From Methanocorpusculum sp. (GTDB lineage: Archaea; Halobacteriota; Methanomicrobia; Methanomicrobiales; Methanocorpusculaceae), in contig NZ_JAUSPQ010000006.1 in assembly GCF_030655665.1 (NCBI RefSeq), positions 124,001 to 188,000 of the forward strand: a stretch of DNA of 64,000 nt. The letters run 5' to 3'. Below the pieces are notes generated by a model. The model searched no databases. It saw only the letters and a list, made by a program, of their open reading frames with translations, and was not told the DNA's origin. This document shows, one piece after another, positions 1 through 7,976 of the stretch (the first letter of the stretch is position 1; each line of letters begins with the position of its first letter). Both the position numbers and the translations under genes were made by a program.

Positions 1-29
1 AATAACCGCGATCCGCGGAGGTGAGTGAA

Positions 30-797
30 ATGGAAGACATTATGCAGTATATCCCGGGGAACCGGTTCGTTCACCGGTTGTCGCCGATGACGAAGATCTT
101 CTTCGCGGTCGGTATGATGTTTGCGGCGATCTTCACATCGAATCCGCTGCTTCTTGGCGGGATGGTCGTTTTCGTGCTGGCGTTCGCGGCGATCGGCGGG
201 CTTATGAAGCCGCTGATCCGTCAGGTCCCTCTGCTGATCATTCTCGGTCTTGCTCTGGTCGTCCTGACGGTGCTTACGAGTGCGTCGGGCGATGTGCTGT
301 TTACGATTCTGCCGAACGGGATGATCCCGGTGACGACGGGCGCAATCATGTTCGCGGTCCAGATGGCTCTCCGGTTTGCGGTGCTGATCTTCTCGTTCCA
401 GCTGCTGGTCATCTCGACCCAGCCGCGTGATCTGGTGAATGCTCTCTACACGCTCCGGATTCCGGGCGATTACGCACTGATGTTTTTGATTGCTATCCGG
501 TTTATCCCGACTCTGCAGAGAGAGGGTGTCCGGATCAATGAGGCTCAGCTTTCCCGCGGGTATTCTCCCGGAGGAGGCGTTATCGGCAAGCTGAAGCAGC
601 TTGGCCCGGTGATGCTTCCGCTGATGCTGAATTCACTCGCAAAGGCGGATACGCTTGGTCTGACGATCGATATGCGGGGCTACCGGAAAGCGTCGGAGCA
701 CCGGAGGAAGATGGTCTACCATGCGGCGGATCTCGTGACGGTTCTTCTGGTTGCCGGGATCTTTGCGGGCATCGTGTATGTGACGTTTATTCTGTGA
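30..797 (+). CDS. ECF transporter transmembrane subunit EcfT (CbiQ family)
   Basis: Membrane-embedded T component of an energy-coupling-factor importer, which couples the ATPase pair to a substrate-binding S component for a vitamin or metal. The protein begins MEDIMQYIPG, has about five or six hydrophobic segments, and carries the NxLxLRIP...FIPTLQREGVRINEAQLSRG region typical of the T-component coupling domain, followed by an AxTLGLTIDMRGY motif (second coupling helix). About 255 residues is normal for the family. The start at 30 is chosen because GGAGGTGA lies at 17-24; an in-frame GTG at 21 falls inside that site. Partner ATPase or S-component genes would be upstream, outside the window, so the substrate (Co, Ni, biotin and others) cannot be told. 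Confidence 0.9.
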   Translation: MEDIMQYIPGNRFVHRLSPMTKIFFAVGMMFAAIFTSNPLLLGGMVVFVLAFAAIGGLMKPLIRQVPLLIILGLALVVLTVLTSASGDVLFTILPNGMIPVTTGAIMFAVQMALRFAVLIFSFQLLVISTQPRDLVNALYTLRIPGDYALMFLIAIRFIPTLQREGVRINEAQLSRGYSPGGGVIGKLKQLGPVMLPLMLNSLAKADTLGLTIDMRGYRKASEHRRKMVYHAADLVTVLLVAGIFAGIVYVTFIL

Positions 798-800
798 GAA

Positions 801-825
801 GAGCAAAAACCTTTTTTTTTTAAAT
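801..825 (+). terminator. T-run terminator after ecfT
   Basis: Ten consecutive T residues at 812-821 follow the ecfT stop codon. Archaeal termination is typically at oligo-T, and this run also separates ecfT from the convergent gene ending at 827. Confidence 0.55.
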
Positions 826-826
826 T

Positions 827-1774
827 TTAATTAATATTGTCCATTTTATTCATTCTTTTTAAACTAAAATCCCATTTATTGAACAATGATTTGGCATTTT
901 CAACATGAATTTCTATATTTGAGATATTTGAAACATCAACTTTTTCGATTTCTCCAAATCTTGCTTTATAAAATGCTATATTTTTAATTCCAGATCCAAC
1001 AGGAGTACCATTGAATTCTTCACAATTTATTCTATCTAACAAATAGTAACCTATTAATTGCATCGTATTTTCCTTACGATATCCGTTGCGTTTGATTGTT
1101 TTGAAATCATACAATGTTCCGTCGATAAATATATCTGCATCAGCTCCATGCACAATCTCACTTGCATGCCCAAAAATAGGATTGAATATTACTTCGCTAT
1201 CTTCATTTATTAAAACATTCACGAATTCTGTTTCAAAATCTGTGCATAATTGTGTCAAATCTTGATTTATGTTTTTCGGAACTTCTTCAAACCATTGCTG
1301 CAGATATTCTGTAGTTGGGAACAACTTAGAACGAAAGACATGTTCTAAACGTGACAAAAAAATTGCTGAACGAATTAATATGTTAAAATCATCCATATTG
1401 CCTTGGATATATTCTATTATTTGATTTATACTTGAATTAAACATCCCATCAATATCAAAATCTTCTTCGAATTTATGTCTATTTAATAAATCTAATCCAG
1501 CAAAAGCGACTAATTTCTTTGTTACCTCCATTCTATTTTTTTTGATTTTCTGTGCAATCATAAAACGTGCTAGGTAATCAAATGTGAATCCAACAAGTTG
1601 AGCCTCATATTTTGTCTCTAGGATATAGGGATAGTTTGTACAAATATTTAAAAATGGTTTTTTCCCGGAAATCGTAGTGAAATCTGATTTTAAAGGTTTA
1701 GCCTCTTCTAAAATTGTTCTGAACCTATCTTCATAAATGGATCCTGAACCATTGATAATTGAAGTTAATGACAT
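827..1774 (-). CDS. PD-(D/E)XK nuclease-like protein of unknown role
   Basis: A 315-residue protein, AT-rich compared with ecfT. Around residues 205-245 it has GADADIFIDGTLYDFKT followed about 12 residues later by MQLIGYYLL. The D...DFK arrangement after a beta hairpin, followed by a helix carrying Q, is the pattern of PD-(D/E)XK nuclease-fold proteins (RecB-like or Cas4-like core). That is my reading and not a search result. There is no signal peptide or membrane span. It stands alone, convergent with ecfT and followed upstream by an intergenic repeat. The composition suggests acquisition. It could be a defence or mobile-element nuclease, or an inactive relative; a specific function cannot be assigned. 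Confidence 0.55.
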   Translation of the reverse strand: MSLTSIINGSGSIYEDRFRTILEEAKPLKSDFTTISGKKPFLNICTNYPYILETKYEAQLVGFTFDYLARFMIAQKIKKNRMEVTKKLVAFAGLDLLNRHKFEEDFDIDGMFNSSINQIIEYIQGNMDDFNILIRSAIFLSRLEHVFRSKLFPTTEYLQQWFEEVPKNINQDLTQLCTDFETEFVNVLINEDSEVIFNPIFGHASEIVHGADADIFIDGTLYDFKTIKRNGYRKENTMQLIGYYLLDRINCEEFNGTPVGSGIKNIAFYKARFGEIEKVDVSNISNIEIHVENAKSLFNKWDFSLKRMNKMDNIN

Positions 1775-1855
1775 TATATTCTCTAATGTTTTATCGAACG
1801 TACATACAGATAAATGGTTAGCCCTCTGTTAAAAATTGAGATGATAATAAAATCA

Positions 1856-2010
1856 GGGAGGCGCTGGGGCGCCGACAGGATTTGCCCGAACGGTCCCGAT
1901 GAAGGGACGAGCAAGACAGCGAAGCTGGATTGCGAGAGTGAGGAATAGCAAATCCGATTCTCTCGCCCGTAGGGCGGATTCGCGCCGATTCGCGGTTGGT
2001 TTAATCTCAT
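1856..2010 (+). repeat. Mosaic intergenic repeat, copy A
   Basis: A roughly 155-bp GC-richer block in an otherwise AT-rich gap. It starts GGGAGGCGCTGGGGCGCC and ends GATTCGCGGTTGGTTTAATC. The same outer and inner segments recur at 11145-11309 (inverted) and 11397-11611, with different middles. In this copy the second variable slot holds the small palindrome GCCCGTAGGGC. Short reading frames through it are not convincing genes. The rest of the gap (1775-1855 and 2011-2095) shows only AT-rich promoter-like sequence. Confidence 0.8.
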
Positions 2011-2095
2011 AATATCGCATATTTGCCTTCACGAAATCAAAGAACACTAAAAAAGAAAAATCCCTTTGCTCCTTCCACACAATATCCCGGATTTT

Positions 2096-2743
2096 TCACC
2101 CTTTCTTCAGCTCATCCATCCGTGTTTTCACATCATTCTGAAATTTATCATAGGTGGCCTTGATTTCAGAATTTCTCTTATAACAGTTCTCCGGGTACAC
2201 AGCACGTAATTTTGCATCTTCCGGAGTCTGAGCTTCCGGTATGTATGCCTGTGCATAATCACACGCTTGATATGAACAGGTTTCTGCAAATTTCCGCAAA
2301 TCAACAATGATATTTTCAGGAATGGAAGATGTGCTTGCCTCAGATAAAACTTCAACCTTACGAACTTTTTCCAATAATTCATTGCACCTCTCTTCATGCC
2401 ATTTATTTCGTTCCTCCCGAGAAGAGGGGCCTCCTCCAAGTCCGTGACCTGGGTGCAAACCTAATGCATATGAATAGCAATCCGCAACTACTGGGGTGAG
2501 AGTTCGGTAAAGGAGAATTTCATTATCCATAAAGGTGCTAAGAGTATGCTCAATTTTCAACATATCTCTAGTTGATTTATTTTGGAAATTATACACCAAA
2601 ACCGCAACTACTATTGTGATAATTATTCCAATGAGAGTAAGCACAATACTGATAATCGCGAGAGTATTTGGTGAATTATTTAGTAATATATATTCAATTG
2701 TCATATTAATCACAGAATATAACAGTAATATATATTCAATCAT
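2096..2743 (-). CDS. Hypothetical membrane-anchored protein
   Basis: 215 residues. A hydrophobic N-terminus (two stretches, about residues 1-20 and 27-50) is followed by a soluble, charged, probably helical domain with several Cys and His, including GLHPGHGLGGGP. I do not recognise the family. The start at 2743 is supported by GGAG 8 nt upstream (2752-2755). A 17-bp direct repeat (2682-2698 and 2724-2740), spaced 42 bp apart, duplicates the first residues (IEYILL occurs twice), so a second in-frame ATG at 2704 is also possible. It is AT-rich like its neighbours in the island. Confidence 0.5.
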   Translation of the reverse strand: MIEYILLLYSVINMTIEYILLNNSPNTLAIISIVLTLIGIIITIVVAVLVYNFQNKSTRDMLKIEHTLSTFMDNEILLYRTLTPVVADCYSYALGLHPGHGLGGGPSSREERNKWHEERCNELLEKVRKVEVLSEASTSSIPENIIVDLRKFAETCSYQACDYAQAYIPEAQTPEDAKLRAVYPENCYKRNSEIKATYDKFQNDVKTRMDELKKG

Positions 2744-2818
2744 AAGCTATACTCCACAATATACGATAATGTTAGATTCAATCTCAGTGTATTTTAGGAT
2801 TAGAAAGTTCATATTTCC

Positions 2819-3211
2819 CTACTCCCCCCTCTCCTCCGTCTTCACGATCCACTTCCCCTTCTTCTCCAGCCCCTCCATCACCCCTGCCGGATCCTCCAGA
2901 ACCTTCAGAACCGCGTCAAGATCCCGTCCTTCCTCAAGCTCCTCCCTCAGCAGATCCTTCAGCCACGCGAAATACATCGACCTCTTACTATCCTTCAGAC
3001 TCGCCCCGCACTCATTACAGAACTTCGCCGTCCCGGAATTCACCGTCCCGCACGTCGGGCACACATTCAGCAGACTGATCCGATTCACCATCGCTTTTCG
3101 CACCCAATCCTGAACCGTCGTCCCTTCCACGCGTGCCGCCGTTTCCAGCTGCATCTTCAGGTTCTTCGGGAGTCGAATCAGGATCTGATCATCGTTTCTT
3201 TCTTCAGACAT
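2819..3211 (-). CDS. Ribbon-helix-helix plus zinc-ribbon protein
   Basis: 130 residues. Residues about 8-45 (DQILIRLPKNLKMQLETAARVEGTTVQDWVRKAM) read as a ribbon-helix-helix DNA-binding unit: a short beta strand with alternating side chains and then two helices. Residues about 50-70 hold a zinc ribbon, CPTCG...FCNECG. The C-terminal half is a charged helical region. It is divergent from the primase gene starting near 3252, with only about 40 bp between the two starts, so it is a good candidate regulator of that replication gene and of itself. Specific target and activity are inference. Confidence 0.6.
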   Translation of the reverse strand: MSEERNDDQILIRLPKNLKMQLETAARVEGTTVQDWVRKAMVNRISLLNVCPTCGTVNSGTAKFCNECGASLKDSKRSMYFAWLKDLLREELEEGRDLDAVLKVLEDPAGVMEGLEKKGKWIVKTEERGE

Positions 3212-3251
3212 AATACTAAGATATACATATGAGACTTAAACTATAAATACT

Positions 3252-5135
3252 ATGCTATCTAATTATTCTGTATATCATGATACATTTGATAAATACAACA
3301 AAAGGAGTGACAACCTAGCCTTGATTGAAGTACAAACAACCCTGCCGATGCCTTACACAGTAAAGCATCACGAAACGATCACAGAACAACTCTCCCCCGA
3401 ACACCCCGGCGTCAACCTGGATTTGAACGCCTACCGGTTCGGTCTGTATAAAAACGGCGAACTCGTCGACATAATCACCACCTTCGATACCGGCCCCGAC
3501 CTTACACGGGCCGTCAAAGAACACATCACGGACAATGAACCGGAAGGTCCCGAAAAAGCGTTCCTTCTTCGGTTCTTCGACCCGTCTTCTGCCCCGCCCT
3601 GGGAGCGAAAGACCATGACCCGCCGGCAGCTCCCCACCCCCGAAGCTCTGCTGAATTCTCTCAACGACGAAGGAAACGCCGTCCGTTTCGAAAAAGAAGC
3701 TGCCGGCCACCTCATCTACGACGCGGCCCGGGGCGAATGGTTCGCCTACATCAACAATCACTGGGAACCCGCCGGCGACAAAATCGGCAAAACCCTCCGG
3801 TTCATCGGCAAAAGCATCGAAGAAGAACAGAAATACTGGAACCGGCGGGCAGAAATCGAAAACACCCCCGAAATGCGAAACCTCGTTGCTCAGCTCCAGA
3901 ATCACCTGAACCTCAGCAAAAACCACACAAAACAGATCGCTCTCCGGAAAATGATCGAAGGCTCCTCCATGCAGGTGAACCTCGCCGAAGCGTCCGACGG
4001 CCGGTATATCACCTTCAAAAACGGTGCTCTCGACTGCAAAACCGGGGAGATCATCCCGATCTGGGCGTGCGATTCGATCCGGGAGAAGTATCCGCTGATC
4101 TATCTCGATCGGACCTATACGCCGGGGCTTCGCTCGCCGGCGTTCATCGGCCACCTGAAAAAAGCGTTCGACGACAACATGAGCGGGCTCGGTGAAGAGG
4201 AGCGGACGCTTCGGATGATGGAACTCGGCCGGTTTTTTCTGCGGCTGATGGGCTATCTGCTGTATCCGGGGAATCCGGAGCAGATCATCCTTTTCCTGTG
4301 GGGAAAGGGAAGCAACGGGAAGTCGACGACGATCGATGTGCTGAGGGAGATCTTCGGGCCCGAGATGTCGGAGGCTTCGGTTAGGGAGCTGTATTCCGGG
4401 GCCGAGGATCGGCCGGCTTCGGGTATTGCCCGGTCGCTTAGAAAACGTGCAATGTTGATCGCCGAGGCGAGCGATGAGGAGTCGCGGGGCGGCAGGATCA
4501 GTGCGGACACAGTGAAAGCTCTCACAGGGGACGCGGTGACCAGCCGGTTTCGGGACATGTATGAGAAGTCCCGCCCGCAGAAGATCGTCTGTACGCCGGT
4601 CGGGGTGACGAACGAACTGCCCCGGTTCGATAAGGTTCTGGATTTTGCCCTTCTGCGCCGGATCTTTACGATCCCGTTCCCGCATCTGTTTGCGGGGGAT
4701 GAGCGGGTGCGTGATATCCGGGAGTCTTTGCTTGCCGAAAAGAACGAGATCTTCTCGATGATGGTAGATGAGCTTATCGCGTATACGAAAGAAGGTCTTT
4801 TGCCGGTTCCGGCGTTTTGCGCATCGACGCAGAATGAGCTGCTGGCAGGCTTCGAGGTGTCGGCGTTTATCGAGGAGTGCGTGGAGAGGTCGGAGACGGG
4901 GAAGGTGTCCCGCCTGGAGCTGGAGGAGGCGTATATCTCGTGGTGTGCCCGGCATGATATTCCGGTGGGCCTTGCTAAGATCCAGATGCCGGGGTATGAT
5001 GAGTATTCGCAGGTGAATTTCCGGCAGGGTCTGTCGGAGAAGGAGAAGAGGGGGCTGTTTAAGGGGATGCGGGTGTATGGGTATGATGAACTGCGGACAA
5101 ACAGTCAGCGGTATTTCAAGTGCCGGCTGAAATAG
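3252..5135 (+). CDS. D5/P4-type primase-helicase (superfamily 3 ATPase)
   Basis: 627 residues. The C-terminal half carries a superfamily 3 helicase core: Walker A GKGSNGKST (about residue 353), Walker B-like MLIAEASDEE, and downstream GVTNELPRFD...ALLRRIFTIPFP, which matches the D5/P4 replication protein signature (sensor 1 Asn and arginine-finger region). The N-terminal half probably holds the D5_N region. Such proteins open origins and unwind DNA for plasmids, viruses and integrated elements. The 5' end is uncertain: alternatives are TTG 3321 (AGGAGTGA at 3303-3310) and ATG 3348, and base composition shifts to GC-rich near 3340. Iteron-like repeats follow immediately downstream. It is probably the replication module of an integrated or decayed element, since no integrase is seen in the window. 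Confidence 0.8.
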   Translation: MLSNYSVYHDTFDKYNKRSDNLALIEVQTTLPMPYTVKHHETITEQLSPEHPGVNLDLNAYRFGLYKNGELVDIITTFDTGPDLTRAVKEHITDNEPEGPEKAFLLRFFDPSSAPPWERKTMTRRQLPTPEALLNSLNDEGNAVRFEKEAAGHLIYDAARGEWFAYINNHWEPAGDKIGKTLRFIGKSIEEEQKYWNRRAEIENTPEMRNLVAQLQNHLNLSKNHTKQIALRKMIEGSSMQVNLAEASDGRYITFKNGALDCKTGEIIPIWACDSIREKYPLIYLDRTYTPGLRSPAFIGHLKKAFDDNMSGLGEEERTLRMMELGRFFLRLMGYLLYPGNPEQIILFLWGKGSNGKSTTIDVLREIFGPEMSEASVRELYSGAEDRPASGIARSLRKRAMLIAEASDEESRGGRISADTVKALTGDAVTSRFRDMYEKSRPQKIVCTPVGVTNELPRFDKVLDFALLRRIFTIPFPHLFAGDERVRDIRESLLAEKNEIFSMMVDELIAYTKEGLLPVPAFCASTQNELLAGFEVSAFIEECVERSETGKVSRLELEEAYISWCARHDIPVGLAKIQMPGYDEYSQVNFRQGLSEKEKRGLFKGMRVYGYDELRTNSQRYFKCRLK

Positions 5136-5139
5136 AGGT

Positions 5140-5395
5140 GGGTTTTGTGTCACGTTGGTTTTTGAAAAACGTGACACCTCTTTTCTGGAGGGAATTTTGT
5201 GTCAGGTTTTGAAAAATGATGGTGACACCAAAATCAGGCTTATTTTGGCTGAATTCTTAAAAAACAGGACATATGGTGGATTTATTGTGTGGTGTCAGGT
5301 TTTTCCCGAAACTCTCTTTTTAGTAGTATATAGGTATAGATTCAGGTGTTTGAAGATTTTCCCAGGGTTTTGAGAAAAATGTGACACTAGGGTAA
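5140..5395. other. Iteron-like GTGTCA/TGACAC repeat cluster, putative element origin
   Basis: Within about 250 non-coding bases the hexamer GTGTCA or its complement occurs six times: 5147, 5172, 5199, 5223, 5292 and 5382 (approximate starts). Most are attached to a poly-T/poly-A tract (GTGTCAGGTTTT; AAAAATGTGACAC). The first pair forms a perfect 10-bp inverted repeat, GTGTCACGTT (5147-5156) and AACGTGACAC (5168-5177). Position directly behind a D5-type primase-helicase, with the AT-rich tracts, is the arrangement expected for a plasmid or viral replication origin. A role as transcription terminator or operator is an alternative, at least for the first hairpin. Confidence 0.5.
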
Positions 5396-5423
5396 AAGAG
5401 GATTTTATAATCGATGCCTTTTT

Positions 5424-6587
5424 TCACCGCGAATGTGTTAATTTAATCTGTTTTAGGTCTTTTTCTTCAAGGCAGGGTTTGGATTTGAAATAGCCAAATG
5501 AGTTCTTCACTTCTTCTGCGGCAACTAATTGAAGGTGCTGACACTCTGCTGTTTGCTCCTGAAGATTTACAAGCCCCATCTTCTTTTCCTTTGTAATTTT
5601 AACAGGCTCTGCCAATATTTCATCACGAGAAAATAATGCAGATTCTGGGAAATGGGACGTATCGTGTAGACTTTCAACTTCAAGACGGTAGTATCCATAT
5701 TCCTCCTTATCAAACACGCGGAACTTTTTTGGAACAATTATTGGTGTCGTTCCATTTGTTGGTCTTACAAATACGCGGGGTCGATGTGCATTACCCATAC
5801 TATCCAATCCGGAGCCAAATCCAAGGAAATCTCGTGCTGGAAGATAGATTGCTTCTCTATTTGTTTTACCATAATCCATGTTCACAAAATGAAGAAAATG
5901 ATTTTCTTCGAGTCCATGCTTACCTAACCGTCTCTTTATTGTTGTTAGGGCAGTTGGATTGCTCAATGGTCCTTTTCTGTTAAAATCAATGTAATACGCG
6001 TTAATCCCATGTTCCACGTACAAGTCCACAATATTATTAAGAATTGGTCCTACTGTGAGGGGAATATAACCCATAATTGGTTTATGATTCCATTCTTCTA
6101 TTGAGGTAACTGCTGATGTGAGATAATTGAGAAATTCCTCCTGATTATCGATAGTGAGTTTACTTGCATAATTTGGGAGGGCGGGTATTGGTGTAATATC
6201 TGAAAAAGTATATGCAAAATTTGTAAGGGTGTCTATCTCTTTAGCAGTAGGAATTAGGGGATTTTCCGTGTTTCTTTCCTTAAAATCCAAGAGTGTTATT
6301 GTGGGTGAATTTGATCCGTTGTTAAATAATTTACCGAATTCTTTGTTTTTCGTCTCATTATATTTTTGATCAGTTTGGATTTTATTCATTATCTCTGAGG
6401 TAAATGATTTGTAGATTTCATTTAACTGATTCCCGGCATTGGGAAAAGATAATTTCGGTGAAACTAAATCTGCTCCAAGAGATTTGGAAGGTGTCGTAAT
6501 TTTAGATTTTCCAAGCGATATTTCCAAGGATCGAAGTGCCGTGTCGTCTGCAACAGAGAGGGTTTTTATTCGTGTTTCAGTTGTCAT
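5424..6587 (-). CDS. Unknown protein, third gene of PIN/UPF0175 operon
   Basis: 387 residues, AT-rich, no membrane span. I do not recognise the family. The middle section (GYIPLTVGPILNNIVDLYVEHGINAYYIDFNRKG) looks like alternating beta strands and helices ending in an acidic residue, as in TIM-barrel enzymes such as tRNA-guanine transglycosylase relatives, but similarity is too weak for a call. Its start ATGA (6584-6587) overlaps the PIN gene stop by 4 nt, so it is translationally coupled as the last gene of a three-gene operon. It could be an extra effector, the protected target, or an unrelated enzyme. Confidence 0.6.
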   Translation of the reverse strand: MTTETRIKTLSVADDTALRSLEISLGKSKITTPSKSLGADLVSPKLSFPNAGNQLNEIYKSFTSEIMNKIQTDQKYNETKNKEFGKLFNNGSNSPTITLLDFKERNTENPLIPTAKEIDTLTNFAYTFSDITPIPALPNYASKLTIDNQEEFLNYLTSAVTSIEEWNHKPIMGYIPLTVGPILNNIVDLYVEHGINAYYIDFNRKGPLSNPTALTTIKRRLGKHGLEENHFLHFVNMDYGKTNREAIYLPARDFLGFGSGLDSMGNAHRPRVFVRPTNGTTPIIVPKKFRVFDKEEYGYYRLEVESLHDTSHFPESALFSRDEILAEPVKITKEKKMGLVNLQEQTAECQHLQLVAAEEVKNSFGYFKSKPCLEEKDLKQIKLTHSR

Positions 6588-7093
6588 GAGTCAAGTTTTT
6601 TTAATAGAATTTCACTGACTCTGAATGGTGAGTCACGAAGTTCCTTTTTAATTTTGTTTATATCATCCGTTCCAAGCTGTTCTTTGTCTCTCTCCCAGAT
6701 AATAAGCCCGATAGTTCCTGTTGTTGGAAGATTTTCAGCTTTTGAAATATTTCTTGCATCCTCATCTATAATACAATAGAATGGTATGTTATTGTCTTTA
6801 AGATAATGCCCAACACAGATCACGCTTGCTTCTCCATCGTGTATCCATGGATATCGTTTTTTATATGATTCTATAGCTTTTGTAATATCAAATGGTAATT
6901 TATCAGAGGGTAATACTGCTATTTTGCCATAATCCTGAAATTTCTTAAATGTATGTTCATTTTTCTTTAATTCTTCATAGACCTCGTTTGTGACATAGAG
7001 CTCATGACCTAATGTTTCACAGATGTCAAATATTTTTGGTTCTTCGATTTCTTTTAGGACACATATAACAGGACTTGCATCAAGTATTTTCAT
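6584..7093 (-). CDS. PIN-domain (DUF3368-like) ribonuclease toxin candidate
   Basis: 169 residues. It begins MKILDASPVICVLKE, the first PIN strand with catalytic Asp. It then has DGEASVICVGHYLKDN (about residue 93, second acidic site) and IDEDARNISKAENLPTTGTIGLI, the D..AR..A....TGT.G signature of DUF3368-type PIN proteins. These are predicted metal-dependent RNases that act as toxins and are typically paired with a UPF0175 antitoxin. Here the gene before it ends in exactly such a UPF0175-like segment, and the two genes overlap by 4 nt (7090-7093). All expected acidic positions look present. Confidence 0.75.
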   Translation of the reverse strand: MKILDASPVICVLKEIEEPKIFDICETLGHELYVTNEVYEELKKNEHTFKKFQDYGKIAVLPSDKLPFDITKAIESYKKRYPWIHDGEASVICVGHYLKDNNIPFYCIIDEDARNISKAENLPTTGTIGLIIWERDKEQLGTDDINKIKKELRDSPFRVSEILLKKLDS

Positions 7094-7674
7094 GCAAGAT
7101 TCCTCTTTACCCGCATTTTGTCAAGGAGATTCTCCATGGATATCCCGGCAAGGTGTGCTGCCATTTCAAGTCCGACTTTTCCTTTTTTGTAGAGTGAGAT
7201 GGAAAGTGGGATTCGTTTTGCAAGGACCTTCTCACGTATTTTCGATTCTGAGGTGTAGTCCGGGTGCAGGATATAGGTAAAGAGTATCCGTTCGTCGTGG
7301 GTCATGTCATTGAGGAATATTTTGACATCTTCTATCTCATCAAGATCAACGTCAGTATCCTCATTTTTGAGCAGATCTGCAATCTCTTTCCCACGTTTGG
7401 TAAGGAGATATTTCTCATCGATTTTTTCTGCAAGTCCGTATACGATGAGATTTTCCATTGCCGTTTCTCCGGGTTCACTAAAAGGACCGAAGTTATATGC
7501 CTGAAAATCTGCAACAGTGTTGAGTTCTTCATCGTAGTTTGCAATGAGGAAGAGCTCTTTTTGATATGCAGTATCACCAGGGATGGGGGAGTTGTTTGCT
7601 CCGCTCAAAAGAAAGAGAGCGCTCCGCTCCAGTTTGTCAAGGTATGATATTATTTCATCGTTGGTAGTCTGCAT
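7090..7674 (-). CDS. Winged-helix + UPF0175 fusion, antitoxin candidate
   Basis: 194 residues. The N-terminal part (about 1-90: YQKELFLIAN, FGPFSEPGETAMENLIVYGLAEK...LTKRGKEIADLL) resembles a winged helix of the DUF4065/SocA-like type. The C-terminal part (about 150-194: AKRIPLSISLYKKGKVGLEMAAHLAGISMENLLDKM) matches the UPF0175 pattern, in which short DNA-binding antitoxins pair with PIN toxins. It is the first gene of the operon. An AT-rich stretch with the palindrome ATATTAATAT (7687-7696) and a TATA-like block lies directly upstream, suggesting a leaderless, autoregulated transcript. The fused layout is larger than a classical UPF0175 protein (about 80-90 residues). Confidence 0.65.
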   Translation of the reverse strand: MQTTNDEIISYLDKLERSALFLLSGANNSPIPGDTAYQKELFLIANYDEELNTVADFQAYNFGPFSEPGETAMENLIVYGLAEKIDEKYLLTKRGKEIADLLKNEDTDVDLDEIEDVKIFLNDMTHDERILFTYILHPDYTSESKIREKVLAKRIPLSISLYKKGKVGLEMAAHLAGISMENLLDKMRVKRNLA

Positions 7675-7679
7675 AGTGT

Positions 7680-7705
7680 ATAGATAATATTAATATATTC
7701 GTTTT
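7680..7705 (-). promoter_or_regulatory. Promoter/operator of the PIN operon
   Basis: On the minus strand, AT-rich TATA-like sequence containing the 10-bp palindrome ATATTAATAT lies about 13-22 nt before the start codon at 7674. The close spacing suggests a leaderless mRNA and a site where the operon's own winged-helix/UPF0175 protein could bind. The motif is low in information, so the call is tentative. Confidence 0.35.
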
Positions 7706-7759
7706 CAATAGCAAAAAAAGTTTAGTTGCTGAATTAATTCTTTGTGAGATATTAACTCG

Positions 7760-7972
7760 TACATTCTTTTCATCCATCTCTCTCTCCAGAATACCCCGTT
7801 AATGTCGAGGCGACTGCTCTTCTGAAATCACTCGGATGTGAATAATGATGAAGAGCCTGCCCCTCTCCATTTCGATATCGCCCAGAGAAATACCATCTTC
7901 TGGAACGACAATGAAGATCTCAAACAACAGCTCATCATGAAAATAAAAGAGTTACAGGAGACTGGAAAATAG
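7760..7972 (+). pseudogene. Decayed gene remnant (TIR-like C-terminus?)
   Basis: Two coding-like pieces in different frames. One reads SPEYPVNVEATALLKSLGCE and then stops. About 10 bases on, another reads EEPAPLHFDIAQRNTIFWND...QLIMKIKELQETGK and stops at 7970-7972. The FDIAQRNTIFW...L...L...I pattern resembles the C-terminal end of TIR-like nucleotide-binding proteins (PFDI..R..I.Y). No start or upstream domain remains. It is probably a degraded fragment of an acquired gene, next to the toxin-like operon. Frames were worked out by eye. Confidence 0.4.
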
Positions 7973-7976
7973 CCCC

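Noticed and set aside
1783-2080. Two 75-residue minus-strand frames in the first repeat
   Set aside because: They run through repeat copy A, and similar frames arise in copies B and C only because the repeat is shared.
3315-5177. 620-residue open frame antisense to the primase
   Set aside because: It mirrors codon bias of the GC-rich primase gene, has a low-complexity composition and no recognisable motif; the sense frame has clear helicase motifs.
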